Source: Acidimicrobiia bacterium (GTDB lineage Bacteria > Actinomycetota > Acidimicrobiia > Acidimicrobiales > Aldehydirespiratoraceae). From it: DNA of 50,117 nucleotides. The DNA lies in contig JAGWAO010000015.1 of assembly GCA_021296315.1 (NCBI GenBank), forward strand, positions 1 to 50,117. Direction: 5' to 3'. The position numbers and the translations under genes were made by a program. Below, one piece after another: positions 9,424 through 17,098 of this stretch (its first letter is position 1; the number at the start of each line of letters is the position of its first letter). The notes beneath the pieces are model-generated. The model was not told where the DNA came from and ran no database searches. It was given only the letters and a program-made list of their open reading frames with translations.

Positions 9424-10730
9424 TGGTGCGGGTTCTCGTGCCCGATGACCCGGATGACGTTGCCCACCTCGTGGACCGCCTCCAGGCCGCGGAGGTCGCG
9501 CAGCGTGGCCTGCAGGTCGCGCTCACGGCACTCGTGGGTGATGAACACGAGTTGGGCATCATCGCCGAGACCATGCTGCTCCATGGAGCGGATGGACACG
9601 CCGTGGCGGCCGAACACGTCGGCCACGGAGGCCAGCACGCCGGGCCGGTCGGCGACCTCCAGGCCGATGTAGTACTCGGAGCGGAGGTCGTCGATCGAGC
9701 GGATGCGAGCCGGAACTAGCCGCCCGATGCGGCCCGGACCGCCGGAGGTGAGGTTGACGGCCGCGTCGACGAGATCTCCGAGAACGGCACCGGCGGTGGG
9801 GCGGCCGCCCGCGCCCCGGCCGTAGAACATGAGCTCGCCTACCGCGCCGCCCTGAATGAACACCGCGTTGAAGCTGTCGCGCACGCTGGCCAGGGGATGC
9901 TGCACCGGCACCATGGCCGGATGGACCCGCACGGCCACCTCCGGACCTTCACCGTTGCCCCCGGCGGTCCGCTCAGCCACCGCGACGGCCTTGACCGCGT
10001 AGCCGAGTCGCCGAGCCATCTCGATGTCGTCGAGGGTGATCCGGGAGATCCCCTCGTGGTAGACATCGCCGGCCACTACCACTGCGCCGAAGGCGACGGT
10101 GGCGAGGATGGCGGCCTTCGCCCCCGCATCGAACCCCTCGACGTCCGCAGTCGGGTCACGCTCGGCGTAGCCCAGGCTCTGGGCTTCGCTCAATGCCTCC
10201 GCGTAGTTGGCGCCCCGCTCGGACATCTGGGTGAGTATGTAGTTGGTGGTGCCGTTGACGATCCCCATGATCCGCTGCACCGGCTCGGCCGCCAGCGACT
10301 CCCGCAGCGGCCGGATGAGGGGTATGGCCCCGGCTACGGCCGCCTCGAAGAGCAGGTCGACGCCGGCGTCGTCGGCCGCCGCAAACAGCTCGGCACCGTG
10401 GTTGGCCAGCAGCTCCTTGTTGGCAGTGACGACTGGCTTGCCCGCAGCAATGGCGTCGCGCAGCAAGCTCCGGGCCGGCTCGATGCCGCCGATGACCTCT
10501 ACGACGATGTCGATCTCGGGGTCGGAGACGATGTCGGCCGCGTCGGTGCAGAACACCGCGGGGTCGATGCTCAGGCCGCGGTCCTTGGCCGTGGAGCGCA
10601 CCGCAATGCGGGCAATCTCCAGCTCGATGCCGGTGCGGACCGCCACCACGGCACGCTGCTCGTCGAGCAGGGCCACGAGGCCGGCGCCCACATTGCCGCA
10701 GCCGAGGAGTCCTACACGCAGGCGATTCAC
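9420..10730 (-). CDS. hom: Homoserine dehydrogenase with C-terminal ACT domain
   Basis: The product is 436 residues. It reduces aspartate semialdehyde to homoserine for Thr/Met synthesis. The N-terminal Rossmann motif is LLGCGNVGAGLVALL. The catalytic region holds ANKELLANHGAELF and the signature GIVNGTTNYIL. The C-terminal part from about 350 (YIGLEVADRPGVLASVADVF) is an ACT domain, which usually confers feedback control by threonine. The start is GTG at 10730, with GGAGGG immediately before it; TAGCTT seven to twelve bases upstream could also act as a -10 box for a leaderless transcript. It is followed by thrC. Confidence 0.95.
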   Translation of the reverse strand: MNRLRVGLLGCGNVGAGLVALLDEQRAVVAVRTGIELEIARIAVRSTAKDRGLSIDPAVFCTDAADIVSDPEIDIVVEVIGGIEPARSLLRDAIAAGKPVVTANKELLANHGAELFAAADDAGVDLLFEAAVAGAIPLIRPLRESLAAEPVQRIMGIVNGTTNYILTQMSERGANYAEALSEAQSLGYAERDPTADVEGFDAGAKAAILATVAFGAVVVAGDVYHEGISRITLDDIEMARRLGYAVKAVAVAERTAGGNGEGPEVAVRVHPAMVPVQHPLASVRDSFNAVFIQGGAVGELMFYGRGAGGRPTAGAVLGDLVDAAVNLTSGGPGRIGRLVPARIRSIDDLRSEYYIGLEVADRPGVLASVADVFGRHGVSIRSMEQHGLGDDAQLVFITHECRERDLQATLRDLRGLEAVHEVGNVIRVIGHENPHQ

Positions 10731-10749
10731 CCCTCCAAGCTACCGGCCC

Positions 10750-10770
10750 GTTGACCCGGCCTCGGTCAAC
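10750..10770. promoter_or_regulatory. Inverted repeat upstream of hom
   Basis: GTTGACC and GGTCAAC form a perfect 7-bp inverted repeat with a 7-base loop, 20 bp upstream of the hom start. GTTGACCCGG occurs again at about 10793. It could be an operator for hom or a terminator between hom and the membrane coiled-coil gene. No T-run follows, so an operator is slightly favoured. Confidence 0.35.
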
Positions 10771-10837
10771 CAGTCCAAGCCTCGTTGACCCGGTCTCCAC
10801 CAGGTCGTCGAAATCACCGCGGCTACCGCACCCGCGG

Positions 10838-11158
10838 TCAGCGCCAGCCGGCCTTCGCTTCAAGCGCGGCGGTGCGCTCTCCCAGCGCGGCAACCGCCGC
10901 CATGGCCTGCAGGTGCAGATCGACCAAGCGCTCGCCCTGCTTGGCGAGTGCAGCCATCGCCTCGCGGTGAAGCCTGTCAGCATGGTCACGCTGCTCAGCA
11001 CCCTGGTGGGCAATTGCGGCCATCGCCTCGCCGTGAAGCCTGTCGGCCTGGTCACGCTGCTCACCACCCTGCTTGAGCAGGAAGTGCACTAGCACGCCGA
11101 TGATCCCCACCAGGCCGGAACCGAGGACGGAGATCAAGGCAATCAACATGAAAAACAT
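10838..11158 (-). CDS. Small membrane-anchored coiled-coil protein, unknown function
   Basis: The product is 106 residues from the ATG at 11158, or 103 from the ATG at 11149. One N-terminal membrane helix (MLIALISVLGSGLVGIIGVL, about 4-27) is followed by a cytoplasmic coiled coil built from internal repeats: QGGEQRDQADRLHGEAMAAI, then QGAEQRDHADRLHREAMAAL, then QGERLVDLHLQAMAAV. I do not recognise a family. It is divergent from the degenerate kinase gene, 55 bp apart, so the two may share regulation. A promoter of TTGCCG-17-TACAAT lies on top of the first ATG, so the transcript probably begins at or near the second ATG as a leaderless mRNA. The pair interrupts the hom/lysA neighbourhood. Confidence 0.65.
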   Translation of the reverse strand: MFFMLIALISVLGSGLVGIIGVLVHFLLKQGGEQRDQADRLHGEAMAAIAHQGAEQRDHADRLHREAMAALAKQGERLVDLHLQAMAAVAALGERTAALEAKAGWR

Positions 11159-11185
11159 TGTATCACATCGTTGAGACACCGGCAA
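11157..11185 (-). promoter_or_regulatory. Sigma70-type promoter of the coiled-coil gene, probably leaderless
   Basis: On the minus strand TTGCCG (11185-11180) and TACAAT (11162-11157) are 17 bp apart. The expected start of transcription falls at about 11150-11149, which is the second ATG of the coiled-coil gene. Confidence 0.55.
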
Positions 11186-11200
11186 CCAGGACCATTCACA

Positions 11201-11206
11201 TATACT
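11201..11206 (+). promoter_or_regulatory. -10 box of the degenerate kinase gene, leaderless
   Basis: TATACT ends seven bases before the ATG at 11214, so transcription should start at or next to the ATG. No good -35 is visible at 16-18 bp. This spacing supports the short N-terminus of the kinase-like protein. Confidence 0.5.
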
Positions 11207-11213
11207 AAGATTC

Positions 11214-12074
11214 ATGAGCAGCCACGTTCAACTGTTCTCGAAGGACTGCTCGTCGGTCGAGGCTGCAGCCAGGGAAGCTCGGCACCTCCAGACTCTGCGC
11301 GGCCCCGGAATAGTGCCCCTACAGGAGGCCGGTGCCCATGGGCTGGCGCTTGAGAAGGCAGCCTGCTCGCTGACCGACGTGCTGCACGAGCGGGGCCCTC
11401 TGGCGGAGCGCGAGGTCAGGGCGGTCGGCGCCGCGGCCGCCATGGCGCTTGCCCGCGTCCACGACGCCGGGCTCGTGCACGGGGACGTCAAGCCGGCCAA
11501 CCTGCTGCTGAGCCACGACCGCGAGCTGTGGCTGGCGGATTTCGACGCGGCCTGCCCCGCGGACGGCCGTCCGCTCGAGCGGTTCAGCCCCGGAATGCTG
11601 CCGCCGGGTGCTCCGGCCCGGTTCGCCGCCGACATGGCGGCGCTGGCACTGACACTGGTCGAGCTGTCCACCGGGATCCGGCCGGATCCGGGGGCGTCCT
11701 GGCGTGCAGCCGACCTGCGCCGCCTCGGATGCTCACCGGCTCTCAGCGCAGAACTGTCGTTCATGCTGGGCGGCGACGGCGCTGCGCTGAGAGCGGGACG
11801 CGCGGCCCGGATGCTGGCTCGGGGCGGCAGCGACTCGCTGCCCGCGCCGGCTGCGAACGCTCAGCGCGCCGATTCCACGCCTACCGTCGAGTTCATGGCG
11901 GCCCGGCCCCTGCCGGACTCGTCGCCTCGACCAGCGCAGGCGACGGGCGCGCCTCCACCGAGATGGTGGCAGCGTCTGGCCGCATCGTGGCGGCCCGGTG
12001 ACGCGACCCCTCGCACCGGCGGCCGGCCGCAGGCTCAGGAGTCGGGCAGTTCGCAGGCCAGCAGATCGTCGTAG
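11214..12074 (+). CDS. Degenerate or minimal Ser/Thr kinase-like protein
   Basis: The product has 286 residues. The catalytic loop HGDVKPANLLL (about 89-99) is intact, with the Asp, Lys and Asn of HxDxKxxN. The metal-binding DFG is DFD (LADFDAACP). The glycine-rich loop is absent, and the VAIK lysine position reads VQLF, so the ATP-binding half of the N-lobe is missing or replaced. The alpha-C helix (AAREARHLQTLRGPGIVPL) is recognisable. Beyond about residue 195 the tail is Pro/Ala/Ser-rich, without a membrane segment. It may be a pseudokinase or a kinase using a different nucleotide mode. Its 3' end overlaps the 3' end of lysA by 40 bp. It is divergent from the membrane coiled-coil gene. Confidence 0.7.
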   Translation: MSSHVQLFSKDCSSVEAAAREARHLQTLRGPGIVPLQEAGAHGLALEKAACSLTDVLHERGPLAEREVRAVGAAAAMALARVHDAGLVHGDVKPANLLLSHDRELWLADFDAACPADGRPLERFSPGMLPPGAPARFAADMAALALTLVELSTGIRPDPGASWRAADLRRLGCSPALSAELSFMLGGDGAALRAGRAARMLARGGSDSLPAPAANAQRADSTPTVEFMAARPLPDSSPRPAQATGAPPPRWWQRLAASWRPGDATPRTGGRPQAQESGSSQASRSS

Positions 12075-13342
12075 GTCTCGCGTCTGACCACCAGGCGGGC
12101 CTCGCCTCCGGCGACGAACACCACCGCGGGCCGCAGGACCTTGTTGTAGTTCGAGCCCATCGAGTGGCCGTAGGCACCGGTGACGGGCGTGGCCAGGGTG
12201 TCTCCGACCGCGATGTCGTACGGGACCATGGCGTCGCGCACCAGCGTGTCACCGGACTCGCAGTGCTTGCCCACCACCGTCACGACCCGGTCCCGGGGCG
12301 CATTCACAGCCCTGGGCAGGAAGGCCTCGTAGCCGCTTCCGTAGAGGACCGGCCGGGGATTGTCGCTCATCCCGCCGTCGACGGCCACGTAGGTCCGAAC
12401 CCCCTCGATGGTCTTGATCGTTCCCACGGTGTAGAGAGTGACCGCGGCAGCCGCGGCGATGGCGCGACCCGGCTCAGCCGTGACTCTGGCGGCAACTCCC
12501 GCCGCCCGGCACGCCTCGTGCACGGCTTCGCCCCACTCGGCGATCGTGGGCGCCGACTCGCCGGCCACGTACGGCACCCCGAGCCCCCCGCCGATGGATA
12601 TCTCATTCACCCCGAACGGCTCGGCCGCCTCGGCGATGACGGCGACGGCCTTGGCGAACGACGATGCTTCGAACACCTGGCTGCCGATGTGGGAGTGAAC
12701 GCCGACGACCTCGACCGAGCCCGAGGCCCGGGCCCTCTCCATCGCGGCCCCGGCCGCGCCGGTCGACACGGTGAAGCCGAACTTGGAGTCATCGGCTCCG
12801 GTGACCAGGTACGTGTGGGTGTGAGCCTCGACACCGGGGGTGAACCGCAGCAGCACCCGGGGGCGCGTCCCGGTCTCGGCATGCAGCGCCTCCAGGCGGT
12901 CCAACTCGTCGAAGCTGTCCACCACAATGCGTCCCACCCCGCCTTCCACCGCCCGGCGCAGCTCGCCCATCGACTTGTTGTTGCCGTGCAGCACCAGGCG
13001 GTCCCCGGGCACGCCCGCGGCCAGCGCCACGTGCAACTCGCCTCCGGTGGACACGTCCAGGCCCATTCCCTCCGAATGCACGAGGCGAGCCATGGCGACA
13101 CACAGGAACGCCTTGGCTGCGTAAGCCACGTCCGGCCCGAACGCGGCCACAGCCTCGCGGCACCGGCTGCGCAGGTGCTCCTCGTCGTAGACGAACAGCG
13201 GCGTCCCGTGGGCTTCGGCCAGCTCGAGCACATCGCATCCCCCGATACTGAGCCGACCCTGTGACACCTCGTGGTTGTCGGGCAGCAGTTGGCGGGGCAG
13301 CGGCGAGGCCTGAGGAGGCGGCGAAGCCTGCCGGGCAGTCAT
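12035..13342 (-). CDS. lysA: Diaminopimelate decarboxylase
   Basis: The product is 435 residues. It decarboxylates meso-diaminopimelate to lysine with PLP. The PLP lysine is K77 in VAYAAKAFLC. Further family motifs are GLDVSTGGELHVAL, the Gly-rich GGGLGVPY and the phosphate-binding AEPGRAI. The C-terminal part (VGKHCESGDTLVRD, and later GAYGHSMGSNYN) holds the substrate-binding CESGD motif. The first 25 residues are a Pro-rich extension, so the true start may be slightly further in. It lies four bases downstream of argS, forming an argS-lysA operon as in other actinobacteria. Its end overlaps the kinase-like gene on the opposite strand. Confidence 0.95.
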   Translation of the reverse strand: MTARQASPPPQASPLPRQLLPDNHEVSQGRLSIGGCDVLELAEAHGTPLFVYDEEHLRSRCREAVAAFGPDVAYAAKAFLCVAMARLVHSEGMGLDVSTGGELHVALAAGVPGDRLVLHGNNKSMGELRRAVEGGVGRIVVDSFDELDRLEALHAETGTRPRVLLRFTPGVEAHTHTYLVTGADDSKFGFTVSTGAAGAAMERARASGSVEVVGVHSHIGSQVFEASSFAKAVAVIAEAAEPFGVNEISIGGGLGVPYVAGESAPTIAEWGEAVHEACRAAGVAARVTAEPGRAIAAAAAVTLYTVGTIKTIEGVRTYVAVDGGMSDNPRPVLYGSGYEAFLPRAVNAPRDRVVTVVGKHCESGDTLVRDAMVPYDIAVGDTLATPVTGAYGHSMGSNYNKVLRPAVVFVAGGEARLVVRRETYDDLLACELPDS

Positions 13343-13346
13343 GGTC

Positions 13347-14957
13347 CTACAGCCTCTCCGGGGCCGACACCCCGAGAATGCCCAGAGCCACGGCTAGGCC
13401 GACCCGGGCTCCCTCCACCAGCCACAGACGGGCTTGGCGCAGTTCCTCGCTCACGTCGTCGCGCAGGATGGGGCAGTCGTGCCAGAACCGGTGGAAGGCA
13501 GCGGCCAGCTCCCGGGCCCAGCCCGTCACCTGGTGCGGGGCGCGGGCTCGCAACGCCGCCTGAACGGTGTCGGGCAGGGACGCCAGGGCCCGCAGCACGT
13601 CCAACTCACGCTCATGCACGAGCACGGCCAGGTCCACCTCGCTGAGAGATGCCCGCTGAACCCCGCGGGCCGCGGCCACCCGCCCCAGCGAGTGGATCCG
13701 GGCATGCGCGTACTGCACGTAATACACGGGATTCTCGGCCGATTGGGCCGACACCACGTCGATGTCGATGGTCTGAGTGGTGTCGATCGACTGGAGCAGG
13801 TACACCAGCCGGGTCACGTCGGGGCCGACCTCGTCGAGCAGGTCCGAGACCAGCACCATGTCACCGGCCCGCTTGGACAGGCTTACCTCTGCCCCGCCCC
13901 GCCGCAGCGTGACGTTCTGGCCGACGACCGCCTCGTAGGCCTCTCCGCTGTGCCCGAGGGCAGCCAGAGCGGCCCTCATCCGGGGGACGTAGCCGTGGTG
14001 GTCGGCACCGAGAATGTCGATCACCATCTCGCCACGGGAGAACTTCTCGCGGTGGTAGGCGATGTCGGGAAGGAAATATGTGGGCTCGCCGTCGCTCTTG
14101 ACCAAGACCCGGTCGGCGCTGTCGCCGAGATCGCCGGTCCGCAGCCACACCGCGCCGTCCCACTCGTACACCATTTCCCGGCTGCGCAGATCCTCGAGGA
14201 TGTCGTCCATCGCGCCCCGGCCGACCAGCGAGGACTCGCTGGTGTACAGGTCGAAGGCCACGTTCATCGCGGCCAGGGTCTCGGCCTGGTCCCGGTGGGC
14301 CCGCTCCAGCCCCCACTGGCGGGCGTCGGCACCGCCGGGCATCTCGGCAGCCCACTCGGTCACGTACTCGCCGTGGTAGCCATCGCTGGGCGGTTCATCC
14401 CCGCGGCTTCGAGCCTCGAGCGAGGCCGTGAACAGATCGATCTGGCCGCCCCGGTCGTTGACGTAGAACTCCCGGCACACGCGGTGGCCGCAGTGTTCCA
14501 GCAGCCGGCACAGCGAGTCGCCGTAGGCGGCCCATCGTCCGTGGCCGGCGTGCAGCGGTCCGGTGGGGTTGGCCGACACGAACTCCACGCTCACTGGGTG
14601 GCCCGCGCCCGCCTCGCTGCGGGCGTAGCCGGCGGCGCCGGCGTCGATCACCTCGCCGAGAACCTCGTGCAGCCAGCTCGGGGCCAGCCTGAAGTTCACG
14701 AAGCCGGGACCGGCGGCCTCCACCGCCACCACATGGGGGGGCGGCTGGGCGCTCAGATGGATGACGATCTGCTCGGCCAGCTCGCGGGGTCGACGTCCCG
14801 CCGCCCGGGCCGCGGCCAGCGCCACATTCGACGACCATTCGCCGTGGGAGCGGTCCCGGGGGCGTTCGATCGAGATCTCGACAGGCGCGGGCACGACGCC
14901 GGCTCCGTCCAGAGCCGACCGCAACCCGTCCCGCAAGCCGTCGCGCACATCCGGCAT
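13347..14957 (-). CDS. argS: Arginyl-tRNA synthetase
   Basis: The product is 536 residues, a normal length. It is a class I aminoacyl-tRNA synthetase. The HIGH-type motif HAGH is at about 136-139 within VSANPTGPLHAGHGRWAAYG. The C-terminal half has the anticodon-binding helices (YYVQYAHARIHSLGRVAA) and the usual C-terminal tail ARVGLAVALGILGVSAPERL. The N-terminal additional domain is present (residues 1-85). It is transcribed away from tRNA-Arg(CCG), which starts 104 bp upstream on the other strand, and is followed by lysA after four bases. Confidence 0.96.
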   Translation of the reverse strand: MPDVRDGLRDGLRSALDGAGVVPAPVEISIERPRDRSHGEWSSNVALAAARAAGRRPRELAEQIVIHLSAQPPPHVVAVEAAGPGFVNFRLAPSWLHEVLGEVIDAGAAGYARSEAGAGHPVSVEFVSANPTGPLHAGHGRWAAYGDSLCRLLEHCGHRVCREFYVNDRGGQIDLFTASLEARSRGDEPPSDGYHGEYVTEWAAEMPGGADARQWGLERAHRDQAETLAAMNVAFDLYTSESSLVGRGAMDDILEDLRSREMVYEWDGAVWLRTGDLGDSADRVLVKSDGEPTYFLPDIAYHREKFSRGEMVIDILGADHHGYVPRMRAALAALGHSGEAYEAVVGQNVTLRRGGAEVSLSKRAGDMVLVSDLLDEVGPDVTRLVYLLQSIDTTQTIDIDVVSAQSAENPVYYVQYAHARIHSLGRVAAARGVQRASLSEVDLAVLVHERELDVLRALASLPDTVQAALRARAPHQVTGWARELAAAFHRFWHDCPILRDDVSEELRQARLWLVEGARVGLAVALGILGVSAPERL

Positions 14958-15048
14958 CGACCGATCCTACCGGGCACCCTCGAGCCGCCCGGCAAGGCCG
15001 ACCCGTCCGGCTTCCCCCGATCCCGCCAGCGAGTAAGGGCCCGATAGC

Positions 15049-16278
15049 ATGGCCGCCCCAGCCCCCGTAGCTCAGGGGATAGAGCAACGGCCTCCGGAGC
15101 CGTGTGCGCAGGTTCGAATCCTGCCGGGGGCGCATGCCCCTGCACCGGCCAAGAAGCCCCGCTGGACCTACCAGTGGAAGGAACTGCACGACGAGGTCAT
15201 CACCTCGGGGCTGTGCACCGGCTGCGCCGGGTGCGTTATCGCCTGCCCCCACCACGTGATCGGCTACACCCACGAGCCAGGCGCATACAAGCCGTTCCAC
15301 CTCGAGGAGGAGCTCGGAGCCGACGACTGCGTCCACGGGGTGAAGGGCTGCACGTCGTGCACGAGGGCCTGCCCCCGTTTCCGCATGTGGGAGCCCGAGG
15401 CCGACATGCACCTGTTCGGCCGCGAGCGCGATCCCGACGAGATGTCGGGCATCTACTCCGACATCCTGCTGACCCGGGCCAGCGACGACTTCGTGTACGA
15501 GGTGGGCCAGGACGGCGGGCTGGTGTCGGCCATCCTGATCTGGTGCATGGAGAACGACATCATCGACGGAGCCCTCACCAGCGGCGTGGAATCCCTGCCC
15601 AGCGGGGAGCCGGGCTGGAAGGCGTTCCCGATGGTGGCCACCAACCGCGACGAGGTGCTGCGGGGCGCGGGCAGCCGCTACACCTACTCGGCCAACCCCA
15701 TCGCCTTCGAGGAGGCCAGGGAGAAGGGCCTGGACCGCCTGGCGCTGGTGGGGATGAGCTGCCAGACGTCGGTCGGGCCGGTGATGTGGCACCGCAAGGT
15801 GGGCAAGGTGAGCAAGCCGATCAAGCTCAACATCGGCCTGCTGTGCTCGAAGTCGTTCGACGATTCGCTGTTCGACGAGTTGTTCGAGGTGAAGTACGGC
15901 CTGCCCAAGGAGCAGATCTCGAAGATGAACATCAAGGGCGTCTTCCAGATCTGGACCAAGGTCAACCTCAAGGAGTGCCACGCCTGGACCCGGGAGGGCT
16001 GCAATCTGTGCCCGGACTTCGCGGCCGAGCACGCCGACATCTCCACCGGCGGCATCGGCGACTTGTCCGACTGGACCCTCACCATCGTGCGCACCGAGCT
16101 GGGCCGGGCCGTGATCGACGCCATGGTGCGGGACGGGGCCATCGAGATCCGCCCCGGAGACGACGACCCCGGCGCCATCGCCCTGATGCACCGGCTGTCG
16201 GCCAAGAGCCGGGAGCGCTGGCCCCGCTGGGCCGACGGCGCGGCCCGCCTGGGCCTGCCCGAGCGCAGGTCCGCCTGA
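15049..16278 (+). CDS. FrhB-type (F420 hydrogenase/dehydrogenase beta subunit family) iron-sulfur protein, start unresolved
   Basis: The conserved protein begins near WTYQWKELHDEVITSGLC (from about 15163). Iron-sulfur motifs are CTGCAGCVIACP, then GCTSCTRACP and later GCNLCPDF, followed by ISTGGIGDLSDWTLTIVRT, as in FrhB/FdhB proteins that pass electrons between F420 or ferredoxin and flavin. The only ATG/GTG/TTG in frame before the first cluster is the ATG at 15049, and from there the frame reads straight through tRNA-Arg. After the tRNA only CTG codons (15184, 15211) precede the Cys motif; the first GTG (15256) would delete it. So the listed start is merely the open frame. The next gene, the probable selenoprotein, starts 44 bp downstream and is likely cotranscribed. 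Confidence 0.75.
   Translation: MAAPAPVAQGIEQRPPEPCAQVRILPGAHAPAPAKKPRWTYQWKELHDEVITSGLCTGCAGCVIACPHHVIGYTHEPGAYKPFHLEEELGADDCVHGVKGCTSCTRACPRFRMWEPEADMHLFGRERDPDEMSGIYSDILLTRASDDFVYEVGQDGGLVSAILIWCMENDIIDGALTSGVESLPSGEPGWKAFPMVATNRDEVLRGAGSRYTYSANPIAFEEAREKGLDRLALVGMSCQTSVGPVMWHRKVGKVSKPIKLNIGLLCSKSFDDSLFDELFEVKYGLPKEQISKMNIKGVFQIWTKVNLKECHAWTREGCNLCPDFAAEHADISTGGIGDLSDWTLTIVRTELGRAVIDAMVRDGAIEIRPGDDDPGAIALMHRLSAKSRERWPRWADGAARLGLPERRSA
15061..15132 (+). tRNA. tRNA-Arg (anticodon CCG)
   Basis: A full cloverleaf can be drawn. The acceptor stem GCCCCCG pairs with CGGGGGC (15125-15131), followed by discriminator G; CCA is not encoded. The D arm is GCTC-AGGGGATA-GAGC, the anticodon arm has loop CTCCGGA with anticodon CCG, and the T arm is GCAGG-TTCGAAT-CCTGC. 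It reads CGG codons, common in GC-rich genomes. A TAGCAT sequence at 15045-15050 is placed correctly for a -10 box, with a start near 15057. The gene is divergent from argS, whose enzyme charges this tRNA. Confidence 0.95.
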
Positions 16279-16322
16279 TCCCGAGCCCGACCCGCCCGAT
16301 CGCCTGACCCAAGGAGCCTGAC

Positions 16323-16937
16323 ATGGACATCGAGTTCTGGATCGACCCGCTTTGACCCTGGTGCTGGGTGACGGCCCGTTGGGTCGTCGACGAGGTGCAG
16401 CCGGCCAAGGACCTGAACATCACCTGGCAGCCGATCAGCCTGTTCTTCAAGAACGATCCCGACCCGGACTCCGACTACTACACGCACTCCTACTTCAGCC
16501 TGCGGCTGATGAGGGTGCTGGAGTCGGTGCGGGAAGCCGACGGCGACGACGCGATCGGGCCGCTGTACTGGGAGTACGGCCGGCGCCTGCACCACGACGG
16601 TGTGCGGGAGTTCCCGGTGGTCGACGCGCTGGAGACCGTCGGCTACGACACCTCCCACGCGGCCGCCTTCGACGACGACTCCTGGGATCCGGAGATCCGC
16701 AAGCGCATGGACGAGGGCCTGGCCCTGTGCGGCGATCAGGTCGGCACCCCGATGATCGCCCTGAAGGACCGCAACGGCGACAAGCAGGGCTACTTCGGCC
16801 CGGTCATCACCCGGGTGCCGCCCAGAGAGGACTCCCTGGCCATGTGGGACGCCCTGGTGGCCATGATGAACGTGTCCGGCTTCTGGGAGCTCAAGCGCAC
16901 CAGAACCGAGCGCCCCGAGTTCGGCACTCGCCCCTGA
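16323..16937 (+). CDS. Probable selenoprotein: DsbA/FrnE-fold thiol oxidoreductase of the Rv2466c type
   Basis: From the ATG at 16323 (AAGGAG six bases upstream) the frame reads MDIEFWIDPL-TGA-PWCWVTARW and stays open to 16937. With TGA read as selenocysteine, the product has 204 residues and active site U11-P-W-C14. Mycobacterial Rv2466c, a mycothiol-dependent reductase of this family, has FDPLCPWCW here as I recall it, so U replaces the first Cys. The C-terminal GTPMIALKDR, then GYFGPVITRVPP and FWELKRTRTERPEF match the family. An 8-bp hairpin with a GTT loop lies about 22 bases after the TGA. Without the first ten codons the protein would lack its redox motif. No Sec machinery genes are in the window. 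The alternative is a gene truncated to a GTG at 16368. Confidence 0.85.
16370..16388 (+). promoter_or_regulatory. SECIS-like hairpin downstream of in-frame TGA
   Basis: GACGGCCC pairs with GGGTCGTC (seven Watson-Crick pairs and one G-T) around the triloop GTT. The loop starts 22 bases after the TGA at 16353-16355. Bacterial SECIS elements are stems in the coding region at about this distance, with a G at the start of the apical loop. Confidence 0.6.
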
Positions 16938-17098
16938 ACCTTACGGCGCGGCACTAACGGCACCGCTGGAGCAGTAAGCGGAGCTTCTGATGAGGGCCCG
17001 CAGAAGTGCGACCACACCACGTCGGCCTTGACCGGGCCCAGCCAAGCCAGGATCCGCGGCCATCTGAGCTGCTCATGGCTCGGGTTGTACCTCCGGGG

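Noticed and set aside
7737-9719. Long plus-strand open frame of 660 codons opposite thrC
   Set aside because: It mirrors thrC in a GC-rich genome, is rich in Arg/Gly/His without any domain, and thrC on the other strand is fully conserved. The same applies to long antisense frames opposite rho (6362-7801), argS (13434-15047), atpA (1185-2417) and ccmF (41946-43736).
15061-15132. tRNA-Arg as the attachment site of an integrated element
   Set aside because: No integrase gene, no repeat of the tRNA 3' end found within the following 20 kb by eye, and the genes downstream have native composition.
16790-17020. Minus-strand open frame of 76 codons at the end of the selenoprotein gene
   Set aside because: It overlaps the conserved C-terminus of the oxidoreductase and shows no recognisable domain. 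The gap 16938-17098 holds nothing else that I can identify.
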